In this document: positions 33,569-44,640 of the stretch, piece by piece | Position numbering within the stretch: position 1 is the stretch's first letter | Layout: the number at the start of each line of letters is the position of its first letter | Origin: DASYPQ01 sp041488095 | GTDB lineage: Bacteria > Planctomycetota > UBA1135 > GCA-002686595 | Direction: 5' to 3' | Length of the DNA: 64,000 nt | Assembly: GCA_041488095.1 (NCBI GenBank) | Contig: JBGPOP010000019.1 | Span: 20,331 to 84,330 of the forward strand | Notes under the pieces: generated by a model | Databases searched by the model: none | What the model was told of the DNA's origin: nothing | What the model saw: the letters and a program-made list of their open reading frames with translations, nothing else | Position numbers and translations under genes: made by a program

Positions 33569-35887
33569 CTACTTCACCCGGATCACCGACAGGTCGTCGC
33601 TGAAGGCGTTGGCGACGACGATCTCGGGCCGGCCGTCGCCGTCGAGATCGATCAGCGCGAGGTCGAGCGGCCCGGTGCCCGCGCCGAGGTCGGGCGCGCG
33701 ATCGAAGCTCACCGGGTCGCCCGCGCGCGCGAGCCAGGCCTCGACGTGGTGGTTGTTCTGCGCGGTGACCAGGATCTCCGCGCGTCCGTCCCCTCCGAGA
33801 TCGCCGGCCGCGATGCGGTAGGGGCGCATGCCGGTCTTCATCGGAGTGAGAGTGCGCCATGACCCGTCCTCCCGGCGCAGCATGGGGATCACGTAGCCCT
33901 GCGAGTCGCCCGCCGCGGCCGTCGCCAGCACCGCGAGGTCCTCCCTCCCGTCTCCGTCGAGGTCCGCGGCGGCGAGCGCGCGGGGCTGGAACGGCGTCGA
34001 CAGGACGGTGTGCTGCTCGAGCGTCCATTCGCCGGTGGGCTCCGTCTTCACACCGAAGAGGACTACGTCACGGTTGGATCCCGAGCCGCCGAGCGCCACC
34101 GCGATCTCGGGCGCCGCACCGGGCCTCTCGAGGATCGCCAGGGCGCAGGGTCCGGAGGCGATTCTCGTCGAGCTCATGGCGACGGCGGGAGACCCGGGCT
34201 TCGCGAAGTCCCTGAGGAGCAGGACCAGGTCGCTCTCGGCATCGACGACGACGGCGTCGGCGAACCCGTCGCGGTCGAGATCGGCGAGGAGGAGGTCGCA
34301 GGCCCCGCGGCCCACGGGAATCGGCGGACGATCGGGACGCGGCGACAGACCACAGGCGCCATCGCCGAAGGCCATGGCGAGCACGCGATCCTTCGCGGTC
34401 CGCTGCAGCCAGGCCGCATCGAGTCGTCCATCGCCGTCCAGGTCGGCGCATGCGATGGCGTCCGCGTCTCCCGTCGCGAGGACGCGCATCCCCGCTGCGA
34501 GGACGCCGTGCTCGTTCCGGAACACCGACAAGGTCCCCTCCGCTCCCGCGAGCGCGAGGACCTCGGGCAGCTTGTCGCCGTCGAAGTCGCCTGCCGCGAT
34601 CGAGTGCGGCGAACGGTCGCAAGGCACGCGCGTGTCCGACTCGAACAGCGCTGTCTTGCGCTCGGAACGGCCGCGCGCGCCGAAGAGCAGGCTCACCCGC
34701 CGGGCGTCGGGGCTGGCGATCGCGAGATCGAGCGCACCGTCGCCGTCGAAGTCGCCGACCACGCAGTCGAAGGGACGCTGCCCCGCGTAGCCTCTGGCCC
34801 GGGGCGCGGGCGGACCTCCAGCCGGGGCCAGAGGCCAGCCGAGGATCTGGTAGTCCTGGGAGTGCAAGTCGAGGACGAGCACCTCCTCGCGCCCATCGCC
34901 GTCGAACTTCCCGTGCTCGAGATCGATCGGGATGGTCCCGACGTGAACCTCGACCGGTTTCGCGTCGAGCCACGCGGCCGAGCCGCCGGGACGGGAGAGC
35001 CCGAACACGAGGAGGCTCTCCTCTCCCGCTGCGACGAGGAGCTCCGTGTCGCCGTCGCCGTCGAGGTCCGCCTCGGAGAGATCGCGCGGGAGCCCGGGGA
35101 GCTCGGCGGTCTTCTCCACGGTCCCGTCGGCGGCCAGGAGCGCGACCTTGCGGGAGCCCTGGTAGCCGATCGCGATCCGCGCGCCGTCGGAGGTGATGAG
35201 CGCGCACGTCGCGTGCTCCGCGGCGAGGGGCACGCGGCGCGGCTCGCCCGGCCCCGAGTAGAGCAGCAGCTCGTCCTCGACCGTGATCACGGCGAGGTCC
35301 GGCGCGCCGTCGCGGTGGAGATCGCCGCTGGCGAGCGCGCGCGGGCGGGCGGGCAGCCTGGCGCGCCACGCGACCGGCGCCTCGGCCGCGTTCTTCGAGC
35401 GGAGCGCCGCGCGCAGATCGAGCACCGAGAGCTCCAGCGTCTCGCGCGAGGCGACGGCGGCGAGCGCATGTTCGCTCTCCCGCGCGGGCAAGAGCGGGCC
35501 GAACCAGACCGGGCCGACGGGATAATCCCCGATCGCGAAGACGCGCGGCTCGGGCGCCGGTCCGAGGACCGGCGAGAGCTCCCTCCACACCTCGATCCCG
35601 CCCGGGCTGCGCGTCGCGGCGATCAGCTCGTCGCGGCCGTCGCCGTCGAGGTCGCCCGCGAGCAGACCCGAGGGCTTGGCCAGCGCACCGCGCGAGGTCG
35701 GAAACTCCAATCGCGCGAGAAATCGGGGCGCAGGCTGAGGGGAAGAAGGCTGCCCGGCGTGCGTCTTCTCGGCCGCCGCCGTCTGGCCCGCGAAGCAAGC
35801 CAGCGATTCCAGTGCGCCCGCGAGGATCGCGATCCTGGACGCGCGCCACCTCGTGAGGCTCCGGATCGGGGCGGGCGCGGCGGACAC
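33569..35887 (-). CDS. Secreted FG-GAP/VCBS repeat protein
   Basis: 772 residues from the GTG at 35887, chosen for the promoter TTGCCC-17-CATAAT directly upstream. An N-terminal signal-like segment (IAILAGALESLACFAGQTAAA) leads into a chain of FG-GAP/VCBS repeats. Roughly eleven copies of a calcium-loop motif such as GDLDGDGRDE, ADLDGDGDTE, GDFDGDGALD and IDLDGDGRPE are spread over the whole length, predicting one or more beta-propellers. The protein ends shortly after the last blade (DDLSVIRVK). Probably an extracellular or periplasmic binding protein; no catalytic domain seen. Confidence 0.88.
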   Translation of the reverse strand: MSAAPAPIRSLTRWRASRIAILAGALESLACFAGQTAAAEKTHAGQPSSPQPAPRFLARLEFPTSRGALAKPSGLLAGDLDGDGRDELIAATRSPGGIEVWRELSPVLGPAPEPRVFAIGDYPVGPVWFGPLLPARESEHALAAVASRETLELSVLDLRAALRSKNAAEAPVAWRARLPARPRALASGDLHRDGAPDLAVITVEDELLLYSGPGEPRRVPLAAEHATCALITSDGARIAIGYQGSRKVALLAADGTVEKTAELPGLPRDLSEADLDGDGDTELLVAAGEESLLVFGLSRPGGSAAWLDAKPVEVHVGTIPIDLEHGKFDGDGREEVLVLDLHSQDYQILGWPLAPAGGPPAPRARGYAGQRPFDCVVGDFDGDGALDLAIASPDARRVSLLFGARGRSERKTALFESDTRVPCDRSPHSIAAGDFDGDKLPEVLALAGAEGTLSVFRNEHGVLAAGMRVLATGDADAIACADLDGDGRLDAAWLQRTAKDRVLAMAFGDGACGLSPRPDRPPIPVGRGACDLLLADLDRDGFADAVVVDAESDLVLLLRDFAKPGSPAVAMSSTRIASGPCALAILERPGAAPEIAVALGGSGSNRDVVLFGVKTEPTGEWTLEQHTVLSTPFQPRALAAADLDGDGREDLAVLATAAAGDSQGYVIPMLRREDGSWRTLTPMKTGMRPYRIAAGDLGGDGRAEILVTAQNNHHVEAWLARAGDPVSFDRAPDLGAGTGPLDLALIDLDGDGRPEIVVANAFSDDLSVIRVK

Positions 35888-35893
35888 GCGGGC

Positions 35894-35922
35894 ATTATGG
35901 ATGCGCTGGGATGAGCGGGCAA
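35894..35922 (-). promoter_or_regulatory. Promoter TTGCCC-17-CATAAT of the FG-GAP gene
   Basis: On the minus strand TTGCCC (35917-35922) and CATAAT (35894-35899) are 17 nt apart; the -10 ends 6 nt before the GTG at 35887. One of the best-formed promoters in the window, again leaderless. Confidence 0.6.
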
Positions 35923-35977
35923 CCGGACTGCCGGGCGCGGGTAGAGGAGCCGTGATGTCGCCGCAAGCCGTGCAGGC

Positions 35978-35983
35978 TATCTT
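35978..35983 (+). promoter_or_regulatory. Putative -10 box (TATCTT)
   Basis: TATCTT ends 9 nt before the ATG at 35993. ATGTCG lies 17 nt upstream of it (35955-35960) as a partial -35. This and the minus-strand promoter at 35894 form a compact divergent pair. Confidence 0.45.
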
Positions 35984-35992
35984 CCTCGTCGG

Positions 35993-37702
35993 ATGAAGAC
36001 CTCGCAGCGCAACCTGCTCCTCGCCCTGGTCTTCGCGCTCGCCGCGGGCCTCGCGGCCGGAGCGTGGTGGCTGATCCAGTCGCCGCCCCCGGCTCCGCCG
36101 GTCGCGCGCGGTTCGCCGCCTCCAGCCGAGGCGGGCACCGTGCCAACGCCCGACGAGGGTCCCGGTCGCACGAACGTCCAGATCGATGGAGTCGAGGACG
36201 AGCCGGGCGCCGCCGAATCCACCGTCGTCTTCCCGCTGGAGATCGACCTCGAGCTGGTCGCCTCCGCGATCGCGCCGAGCGTCGACGGGATCAGCGCGAT
36301 GGGCTCGGACGCGACCGCGCGGATCGCGGGCTCGGTCCACGGCTCCGGCGGCGAGGGCCTGCGCGCCGAGGTCCGCTTCGTCGCCGGAGCCAACGAGGGC
36401 CGCGTGATCCAGTCCGGGCGCGACGGCGCGTTCGGGGCGAACGATCTCTACCCGGGCCTCTCGATCGTGCGCATCGCCGCGCCGGGGACGCAGGGCTCCC
36501 TGCGCGAGGTGCTGTTGCGAAAGGACCGCGAGACGCAGCTCAACCTCGGCTACGGGCGGCCGGCTCTCGTGCAGGGCGAGGTGAAGGACTCCGCGGGCGG
36601 CCCGATCCAGGGCGCGCGCGTGACCATCGACGGTCAGGAGACCGAGACCGACGAGAAAGGCGAGTTCGCGTTCGAGGGCATCGCCGCGGGCGAGACCCTG
36701 GTGATCGTCGAGAAACCCGGCTACGCGGCGCACCTGGAGCGGCTGACCGTCGTGGGCGGTCTGGCGATCGAGAAGGGGCGGCTCGCGTACGTCCTCCGTC
36801 GCGCCGCGCGCCTGGAGATCACGATCGAGGACCGCATCAACGTCGAGGGCCAGGCTCTCGTCTACGTGCTCCCCGAGGTCATGGACGCCGTGCGCGACTT
36901 CCCCTGGTACCGCGTCAACCCGGTCCGCGTGTACCCCGGCGGCACGGCGGTCGTCGAGGACCTGCCGGCGAAGCACGTGAGGCTGCGGCTCTTCCACGCC
37001 GGCGCGCTCGCGAATCCACGCACGCGCTCGGTGGAGCTGAAGGAGGGCGACACCGAGCACGTCTCCCTGCACCTCGAGCCCGCGCCGGTCGTGAACGGCG
37101 TCGTCACGGAGGACGGCCGGCCCGTCGCGGGCGCGGAGGTGGTGCTGGAGGCGCCGCAGCGCTCGATGGCGATGCTCTCGGTGCTCGGGCAGACGAACTA
37201 TCTCGATCTGGAGCGGGAGGTGCTGCCCGATTTTCCCCCGGCGGTGCAGCGCGTGAAGGCCAACGCCGCGGGCGAGTTCGTGCTCAGCTCGTGCGAGAAC
37301 GTGGCGCGCGAGCGCTACCTCCACGCGCGCTCGCCCGACGGCAAGAGCACCGGCTGGAAGCTCCTGCGCGGCGGCGAGACGCGGGTCGACCTCGTCCTCG
37401 AACGCGCGCAGGGCGACGCCGAGATCGTGGTCCAGATGGACGGGCGCGTGCAGCCGCTGCCGGTCAAGGTGAAGGTGGACGGAGCGCCGCGCGACCTGAA
37501 GATGCTTCCTCCCGGGCAGGACCTGCACATTCCGGGGCTGGCGCCGGGCACCTGGCGCTTCTCGGGGAAGTGGAACGGAGAGCCGCTCGTCCAGGGGTCT
37601 CTCATCGAGCTGCGCAAGGAGGCCACGATCTCCCTGACGCTTCCCGAGGGCGCCATCCTCGGCCAGGACGAGGACACGCGCAAACGGGCTCCCAAGAGGT
37701 AG
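35993..37702 (+). CDS. Membrane-anchored carboxypeptidase-regulatory-like repeat protein
   Basis: 569 residues. An N-terminal membrane helix or signal anchor (about 8-28), a proline-rich linker, then beta-sandwich repeats of the carboxypeptidase-D-regulatory type, best seen at VQGEVKDSAGGPIQGARVTIDGQ with ETDEKGEFAFEGIAAGE, and at VNGVVTEDGRPVAGAEVVLE. Same repeat class as in the sigma-factor fusion at 23062, but without a sigma domain. No enzyme motif. It is divergent from the FG-GAP gene; function is unknown, probably periplasmic or surface structure. Confidence 0.82.
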   Translation: MKTSQRNLLLALVFALAAGLAAGAWWLIQSPPPAPPVARGSPPPAEAGTVPTPDEGPGRTNVQIDGVEDEPGAAESTVVFPLEIDLELVASAIAPSVDGISAMGSDATARIAGSVHGSGGEGLRAEVRFVAGANEGRVIQSGRDGAFGANDLYPGLSIVRIAAPGTQGSLREVLLRKDRETQLNLGYGRPALVQGEVKDSAGGPIQGARVTIDGQETETDEKGEFAFEGIAAGETLVIVEKPGYAAHLERLTVVGGLAIEKGRLAYVLRRAARLEITIEDRINVEGQALVYVLPEVMDAVRDFPWYRVNPVRVYPGGTAVVEDLPAKHVRLRLFHAGALANPRTRSVELKEGDTEHVSLHLEPAPVVNGVVTEDGRPVAGAEVVLEAPQRSMAMLSVLGQTNYLDLEREVLPDFPPAVQRVKANAAGEFVLSSCENVARERYLHARSPDGKSTGWKLLRGGETRVDLVLERAQGDAEIVVQMDGRVQPLPVKVKVDGAPRDLKMLPPGQDLHIPGLAPGTWRFSGKWNGEPLVQGSLIELRKEATISLTLPEGAILGQDEDTRKRAPKR

Positions 37703-37736
37703 AGGCTCCCACCGGGCGCCGCGCCCCTCCTCTTCC

Positions 37737-37742
37737 TATGCT
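37737..37742 (+). promoter_or_regulatory. Putative -10 box (TATGCT) of hutH
   Basis: TATGCT ends 9 nt before the ATG at 37752; no Shine-Dalgarno fits in the gap. No good -35 at 16-18 nt. Confidence 0.42.
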
Positions 37743-37751
37743 CTAGCGCGC

Positions 37752-39293
37752 ATGTCGAAGGAAACGCTCACGCTCGACGGAGCCTCGCTCGCCCTGGACG
37801 ACCTGCGCGGCATCGCCCGCGGGGAGGCGCTGAAGGTGTCGGTCGCGCCGCGGGCGCGGGAGCGAGTCGCGCGCGCGCGCGGCCTCGTCGAGGAGCACGT
37901 CCGCGCCGGCGACGTCGTCTACGGCGTGACGACCGGCTTCGGGAAGCTCAAGAGCGTCGCGATCGGTGCGGAGGATCTCGAGAAGCTGCAGGAGAACCTG
38001 ATCCTCTCGCACTGCTGCGGCGTCGGCGAGCCGATGCCGGTCGAGGAGGTCAGGATCGCGCAGGTCCTGAGGCTCAACGGCCTGGTGCGCGGCCATTCCG
38101 GCGTGACCGTCGACCTCGTCGAGCGCCTCGCGCGCCTCTTCAACAAGGGTTTCGTGCCGGTGGTGCCGAGGAAGGGCTCGGTCGGGGCGAGCGGAGACCT
38201 CGCGCCGCTCGCGCACATGGCGGCGTCGTACATGGGGCACGGGGAGGCGTGGGCCGGCGGCAAGAGGCAGGACGCGAAGGCCGGGCTGCGCTCGATCGGC
38301 GAGGAGCCGCTCGTGCTGCGGGCGAAGGAAGGGCTCGCCCTGATCAACGGCACGGAGATCATCAAGGCGGTCGGCGTCGCGGCGTGGCTCTCGGCCGAGA
38401 ACCTCTCCAAGGCCGCCGATGCGATCGCGGCGCTCACGATCGAGGCGCTGCTCGGGAGCGAGAAGCCCTTCGACGAACGCCTGGCCGATCTGAAGGGTCA
38501 CGCGGGACACGCGAACGCGGCCGCGAACGTGCGCGCGTGCCTGGCTGGATCGGAGGTCGTGAGGAGCCACGCCGGCTGCGACCGCGTGCAGGATCCCTAC
38601 TCGCTGCGCTGCGTTCCGCAGGTGCACGGCGCATTCAAGGAGGCGCTCGCGCACGTGCGCGCGGTGCTCGAGCGCGAGCTGAACAGCGTCACCGACAACC
38701 CGATCGTGTTCGCCGATACACGCGAGTTCGTCAGCGCGGGGCAGTTCCACGGGCAGCCGCTCGCGATCCCGCTCGACTACCTGGCGATCGCGCTGGCGAC
38801 GCTCGCGAACATCAGCGAGCGGAGGATCGAGCAGCTCGTCAACCCCGACCTTTCCCACCTCCCTGCGTTCCTGACGCCCGAGCCGGGGCTCAACTCGGGC
38901 CTGATGATCGCGCAGGTCGCGGCGGCGTCGCTCGCGAGCGAGAACAAGGTGCTCGCGCACCCGGCTTCCGTCGACACGATCCCGACCAGCGCGAACCAGG
39001 AGGACCACGTCTCGATGGGCGTGACCGCGGCGCGGAAGGCGGCCGAGATCGCGGAGAACACCGAGACGGTGCTGGCCCTCGAGTGGCTGTGCGCCTCACA
39101 GGCGCGGGAGTTCCACAAGGATTTGCGCGCGGGCCACGGGGCCGAAGCGGCCTATGCGGCCTTGCGCCGGCGCGTGAAGCCGCTCGGGCGCGACCGCTAC
39201 CTGCACACCGATATCCAGGCCGCGCGCGAGATGCTACGGTCAGGGGTGCTGGTCGAGGCGGTCGAGGGCGCCGTCGGGAAGCTGCGGGCCTGA
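37752..39293 (+). CDS. hutH: Histidine ammonia-lyase
   Basis: 513 residues, the usual size. Deaminates L-histidine to trans-urocanate, the first step of histidine degradation, in the cytoplasm. The autocatalytic MIO triad Ala-Ser-Gly is at 146-148 in GSVGASGDLAPLAH, Tyr57 lies in VVYGVTTGFG, and ITDNP-like SVTDNPIVF and SANQEDHVSMG, both family signatures, are present. Urocanate hydratase is encoded 3.6 kb downstream on the same strand. No HutI, HutG or HutC was found in the window. Confidence 0.96.
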   Translation: MSKETLTLDGASLALDDLRGIARGEALKVSVAPRARERVARARGLVEEHVRAGDVVYGVTTGFGKLKSVAIGAEDLEKLQENLILSHCCGVGEPMPVEEVRIAQVLRLNGLVRGHSGVTVDLVERLARLFNKGFVPVVPRKGSVGASGDLAPLAHMAASYMGHGEAWAGGKRQDAKAGLRSIGEEPLVLRAKEGLALINGTEIIKAVGVAAWLSAENLSKAADAIAALTIEALLGSEKPFDERLADLKGHAGHANAAANVRACLAGSEVVRSHAGCDRVQDPYSLRCVPQVHGAFKEALAHVRAVLERELNSVTDNPIVFADTREFVSAGQFHGQPLAIPLDYLAIALATLANISERRIEQLVNPDLSHLPAFLTPEPGLNSGLMIAQVAAASLASENKVLAHPASVDTIPTSANQEDHVSMGVTAARKAAEIAENTETVLALEWLCASQAREFHKDLRAGHGAEAAYAALRRRVKPLGRDRYLHTDIQAAREMLRSGVLVEAVEGAVGKLRA

Positions 39294-39332
39294 ACGACCT
39301 GGCGGATACAAGAAGGAAGGGAGAGGAGCGAG

Positions 39333-39899
39333 ATGGCGAAAGCCAAGGCGAAGGCGAGGACTCCGGGCATCAGCGACGAGGCCGTGAAGAAGGCGACTGG
39401 ATGCGACTGGAACGAATGGTTCGGGTGCCTGGACAAGGCCGGCTGCAAGAAGAAGACTCACAAGGAGATCGCCGAGCTGATCTACCGGCGCTGGCCGAAG
39501 GTCGGCGGTTGGTGGTCGCAGATGGTGACGGTCGGCTACGAGCGGGCGCGCGGACGGCGCGCGAAGAACCAGGCCGGCGGGAGCTGGCGGGTCTCGAGCA
39601 GCAAGACGGTCGCGGTGCCCGTGAAGTCGCTCTTCAACGCGTGGAAGAACCCGAAAAGGCGCGCCGCGTGGCTCAAGGACCACCGCTTCACGGTGCGCAA
39701 GGCGACGGCGCCGAAGTCGATGCGCATCCTGTGGGTCGACGGCAAGACGAGCATCGAGGCGAACTTCTGCTCCAAGGGCGCCCGGAAGAGCTCGGTCTCG
39801 CTCCAGCACAACCAGCTCGCGGGCGCGAAGGACGTCGCGAAGATGCGCGCGTACTGGTCCAAGGCCCTGGACAAGCTCAAGGCGGCGGTCGAGAAGTAG
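39333..39899 (+). CDS. DUF4287 and SRPBCC-like domain protein
   Basis: 188 residues, preceded by a GGAG element. The N-terminal ~65 residues match the DUF4287 pattern: ISDEAVKKATGCDWNEWF, THKEIAELIYRRW, VGGWWSQMVTVGYERARG. The C-terminal part (about 75-188) reads like a short SRPBCC/AHSA1-type domain: SSSKTVAVPVKSLFNAWKNPKRRAAWL and, later, SIEANFCSKGARKSSVSLQHNQL. Function is not established for the family; lysine-rich and probably cytoplasmic. Its 3' end overlaps the convergent DUF5703 gene by 23 nt. Confidence 0.85.
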   Translation: MAKAKAKARTPGISDEAVKKATGCDWNEWFGCLDKAGCKKKTHKEIAELIYRRWPKVGGWWSQMVTVGYERARGRRAKNQAGGSWRVSSSKTVAVPVKSLFNAWKNPKRRAAWLKDHRFTVRKATAPKSMRILWVDGKTSIEANFCSKGARKSSVSLQHNQLAGAKDVAKMRAYWSKALDKLKAAVEK

Positions 39900-42222
39900 G
39901 TCTCGCCGGGTTCATCGCGACCACGTCTGCACGCCGAGAGGCCGGCGTCACCTCGAGCTTCTCGATCCTCCCGCCGCGGTACACGACGTCGACCACCGTG
40001 TTCCCCGGCGCGTGGAGCCGGAAGGACACGTCCCACTCCGCGGGCCAGGCGGGCAGGACGAGGATCTTCTCGCCGTTGCACTGCATCAGCATCAGCTGCA
40101 GCGTGTTCATCAGGTTCGAGCCGTGGTCCTGGTCGGGGAGCCAGTCGAAGTTCGGTCCCCACATCGCCGGGAATCGGTGGGCGGGGTTCTCGTTGCCGAC
40201 CTTCGCGATGAGGATCCGGCGCGCCTCGTCGGTCAGGCCGAGCAGCGCCGCGAACTGTCCGTCCTGCGCCCAGCCGTGGTCGATCTTGTCCTTGCGGCGG
40301 CGCCAGGCCTCGCGCGCGATCTCGAGACCGTCCTGGCCGAGCCCGAAGAGCCGGAAGGGGAACACCGGATAGAGCTCGGGCGTCTCGCAGTTCTGGTAGC
40401 TCGGATCGAAGCTCGCCGCGGCGGAGAGGCAACGCACGCCGCCTGCCTCGGCTATCGGGACCGGAGGCAAGGCAGCCGCGAGACGGTTCCACAGGGCGCG
40501 ATCCTCGGCACTCGCCGATCGGTCGGGCAGGGCGCGCAGGCGCGCGAGCACCGCGTGCAGCCCCGCGACGGTCGGCGCGTCGGCGACGACGTGGTGCCAG
40601 TGCGTCTCGAGCGCCTGCGTCGGATCGAGAACGAGCTTCCCGCTCCCGTCGCGCGCGAAGCGGCTGTCGAAGTACTCGAGCACGGCCCGGGCCATCGGGA
40701 GGAGCTCGCCGCGGAGGAACGCCTCGTCGCGCGTGTAGTCCCAGCGGTCGAGCATCAGCGCGACGAGCTCGGGTCCCTGGTTCCACGCGAACTGCCACCA
40801 CGGGCACAGGACGTCCTTCGGCTCGTGCCCGGCGCGGTCCCAGCCGTAGTCGCCGTTCGAGTACGCTCCGAAGATCGTCATCGTCTCCGGGAAGTACGCG
40901 CCGCGGACGCCGTGGTAGAGCTGCGCGCGCGCGCGGGAGAGCGGCAGGGCCTCGCGGTAGAGGCGGAAGAGCGGCTCCATCATCTCGAAATCGCCCGACG
41001 CGAGCATGGGGTGGTAGGGCAGGCGCGTGTTCTGCCACCAGAAGCAGTCGCCCCAGCGGCGCCAGTCGGGGTCGAGGTCGGGGCCGCCGGTGAACTTCGG
41101 CTCGACGGTGAAGATCGAGCCGTTGAACTTGATCGGGTAGTTTCCGCGGCCGCCGCAGGCCTGGATCCAGCGCTGGAGGAGGTAGGCCTGCGTGATGCGC
41201 GAGGGGGATCCGACGGATGGCTCGCCGACGAAGATCCAGGAGCGCGCCCAGAAGGACCGCCACCAGCGCGCGTTCGCCGCCCTGACGGAGTCCCCATCCG
41301 GCGCGTTCTCGCAGCTCGCTCGCGCGCGATCCTTCCACTCCTCGAGGGTCGCGGTCTGGTCCGCGAGCGCCGCGATCCGCAGCTCGAAGCGCGATGTCGG
41401 CCTGTGCGAGACGAGCGTGCGCGCGTCGGTCTTCTCGAAGCCGTCCGCGGACATCCAGCCGCCGAAGGTGCGGTGGAGGAGGGGATCGCGGACGAGATGA
41501 GCGAGCGATGCAAGGCCTTGGTGCTCGAGGGTCAGATGCACGACCGAGTGCTCGTTGCGATGGCACCAGGCGACCGCCGAGGGAGTGTCGAGCACGAGAT
41601 CGGGCGACTCCCACACCTCGACCGAGGCGGGTGCGTCGTGCATCGTCCAGGAGGACTGGAGCTCTTCGCCCTTCAGGACGTGCCGCTGGTTGCGCCAGCA
41701 TTCGAGGGAGACTTTCACGCGCAGCGGCTTCGCGCTCTCGCCGAGGACGCGCACGACCGGCCGGTCGGCGTCGACGAGGACGGAGAGACGCACCTCCTCG
41801 CCCGGCGCGCCCGCCTCGACGTCGATGCGACCCTCGCACAGGCGAAGCGTCTGTCGGAACGGCTTGCCCGGCGCGAAGGGATTGGGCTCGAGGGCGACGC
41901 GGATCCGGCCGAGCTTGAGCAGCCGGCAGCTCTCGCTCCACGCGTCCGTGCGCGAGATCAGGAAGACGAGGTCGCCGCCCTCCTCGACCCAGACGTTGAG
42001 CCCGACCTCGCCGTTGCCGATCGGCATCGAGCCGGAAGCGTCATGGCTCGGCGTCGTCCAGACGACGTCGTAGCCCTGGAGCGTCATGGCCGCGTCGAAT
42101 TCCGCGACCTCGGCGGGGGTCCAGGGTCGAAGGAGCGAGCATCCGACCGTCAGCACGGCGCCGAACAGGGCTCCGACCGCAACAGGGATTCTTCTCGAAG
42201 CGATCTCGCGGAGTCTGTTCAC
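39877..42222 (-). CDS. DUF5703 glycosidase-like lipoprotein
   Basis: 781 residues from a GTG chosen because TACGAT lies 9 nt upstream. The signal sequence ends in LTVGC (Cys28), suggesting a lipoprotein. The DUF5703 N-terminal beta domain is clear: GYDVVWTTPSHDASGSMPIGNG followed by DLVFLISRTDAWSE. A large (alpha/alpha)6-type region then shows GGRGNYPIKFNGSIF, WRRWGDCFWWQNTRLPYHPML and FAWNQGPELVALMLD. The architecture resembles GH95/GH65-like glycosidases, so an exported enzyme acting on complex glycans is likely; the sugar is unknown. Confidence 0.85.
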   Translation of the reverse strand: MNRLREIASRRIPVAVGALFGAVLTVGCSLLRPWTPAEVAEFDAAMTLQGYDVVWTTPSHDASGSMPIGNGEVGLNVWVEEGGDLVFLISRTDAWSESCRLLKLGRIRVALEPNPFAPGKPFRQTLRLCEGRIDVEAGAPGEEVRLSVLVDADRPVVRVLGESAKPLRVKVSLECWRNQRHVLKGEELQSSWTMHDAPASVEVWESPDLVLDTPSAVAWCHRNEHSVVHLTLEHQGLASLAHLVRDPLLHRTFGGWMSADGFEKTDARTLVSHRPTSRFELRIAALADQTATLEEWKDRARASCENAPDGDSVRAANARWWRSFWARSWIFVGEPSVGSPSRITQAYLLQRWIQACGGRGNYPIKFNGSIFTVEPKFTGGPDLDPDWRRWGDCFWWQNTRLPYHPMLASGDFEMMEPLFRLYREALPLSRARAQLYHGVRGAYFPETMTIFGAYSNGDYGWDRAGHEPKDVLCPWWQFAWNQGPELVALMLDRWDYTRDEAFLRGELLPMARAVLEYFDSRFARDGSGKLVLDPTQALETHWHHVVADAPTVAGLHAVLARLRALPDRSASAEDRALWNRLAAALPPVPIAEAGGVRCLSAAASFDPSYQNCETPELYPVFPFRLFGLGQDGLEIAREAWRRRKDKIDHGWAQDGQFAALLGLTDEARRILIAKVGNENPAHRFPAMWGPNFDWLPDQDHGSNLMNTLQLMLMQCNGEKILVLPAWPAEWDVSFRLHAPGNTVVDVVYRGGRIEKLEVTPASRRADVVAMNPARPTSRPPP

Positions 42223-42231
42223 GGCCGCGGG

Positions 42232-42237
42232 ATCGTA
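42232..42237 (-). promoter_or_regulatory. Putative -10 box (TACGAT) of the DUF5703 gene
   Basis: TACGAT on the minus strand ends 9 nt before the GTG at 42222, identical in sequence and spacing to the box before the GbsR-type gene. TGGACC lies 18 nt further upstream as a partial -35. Confidence 0.45.
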
Positions 42238-42275
42238 CCCGTCCGCTCAGCGGTGGGTCCACGTGCTCGAGGCCG

Positions 42276-42734
42276 TCACTTGGCGAAGGCCTTCTTCCAC
42301 GACGGCAGCAGGAAGAGCACGATCAGCAGGACCGAGTAGAACGGCGAGAGAAGGCACAGAGCGATCCTCAGGATCTCGAACGGCCCCGCATCGCGGACGC
42401 TCGAGAAGTCCAGGATGCTCAGCGGCAGCGCAAAGCCGGCGTAGAGCAGGGACAGCTTCCGGGCGCTCGGCGCCATGCGGAGAGTCTGGATGCCTGCGGC
42501 GACGAGAAGCGCGTCGAGGACTCCCGCGTAGGGCGCGAGCAACAGCGAGATGCCGTGCCTCGAGCCCGGTCCGCCGGGGATTTCCAGGTCGAACCGTCTC
42601 GGGTCGAGTCCATGCAGCGCGAGCGCGAGGCACGACCCCAGGAACACGAAGACCACGGCGATCACACCGATGCCGCCGAGGAGGACGTTCAGCCCTCCGA
42701 TCAGCGTCATCCCGAACGACCTCTGCTTCGCCAT
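42276..42734 (-). CDS. Small polytopic membrane protein, unknown
   Basis: 152 residues with four hydrophobic segments: about 8-40, 62-82, 90-110 and 120-146. It ends with a basic WKKAFAK tail on the cytoplasmic side. The glycine-rich opening MTLIGGLNVLLGGIGVIAVV resembles small uncharacterised membrane proteins with two duplicated hairpins. No motif was recognised. It lies 53 nt upstream of the DUF5703 gene on the same strand and is divergent from hutU. Confidence 0.72.
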   Translation of the reverse strand: MAKQRSFGMTLIGGLNVLLGGIGVIAVVFVFLGSCLALALHGLDPRRFDLEIPGGPGSRHGISLLLAPYAGVLDALLVAAGIQTLRMAPSARKLSLLYAGFALPLSILDFSSVRDAGPFEILRIALCLLSPFYSVLLIVLFLLPSWKKAFAK

Positions 42735-42844
42735 CCCAGTGCCTCGCCGGGACCTATCCCCTTCGGCTGCGAAGACTACGCGGTACCTCGAAGACTGAAT
42801 CGCGTGGTGGATGGACTTCTACCCGATCGGGACTTGCTCGACGC

Positions 42845-42850
42845 TAGGAT
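42845..42850 (+). promoter_or_regulatory. Putative -10 box (TAGGAT) of hutU
   Basis: TAGGAT ends 10 nt before the ATG at 42861 and supports that start over the in-frame ATG at 42849, which would overlap the box. Confidence 0.42.
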
Positions 42851-42860
42851 GATCGGGGCG

Positions 42861-44564
<1,704 letters not shown>

Positions 44565-44640
44565 TGCCAACGGAGAAGGATCGAGAGACCATGACCTGGG
44601 CGCGATCGAGCTACCCAATCGTCTTCACGCACGACCGACC

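Noticed and set aside
35888..37528. Upstream extension of the FG-GAP frame to 1319 residues
   Set aside because: Antisense to the carboxypeptidase-regulatory-like gene; the signal peptide and a good promoter place the start at 35887.
37714..37726. GGGCG-CCG-CGCCC hairpin upstream of hutH as a terminator
   Set aside because: Five-bp stem followed by a C/T mix rather than a T-run; such short GC palindromes are frequent by chance in this DNA.
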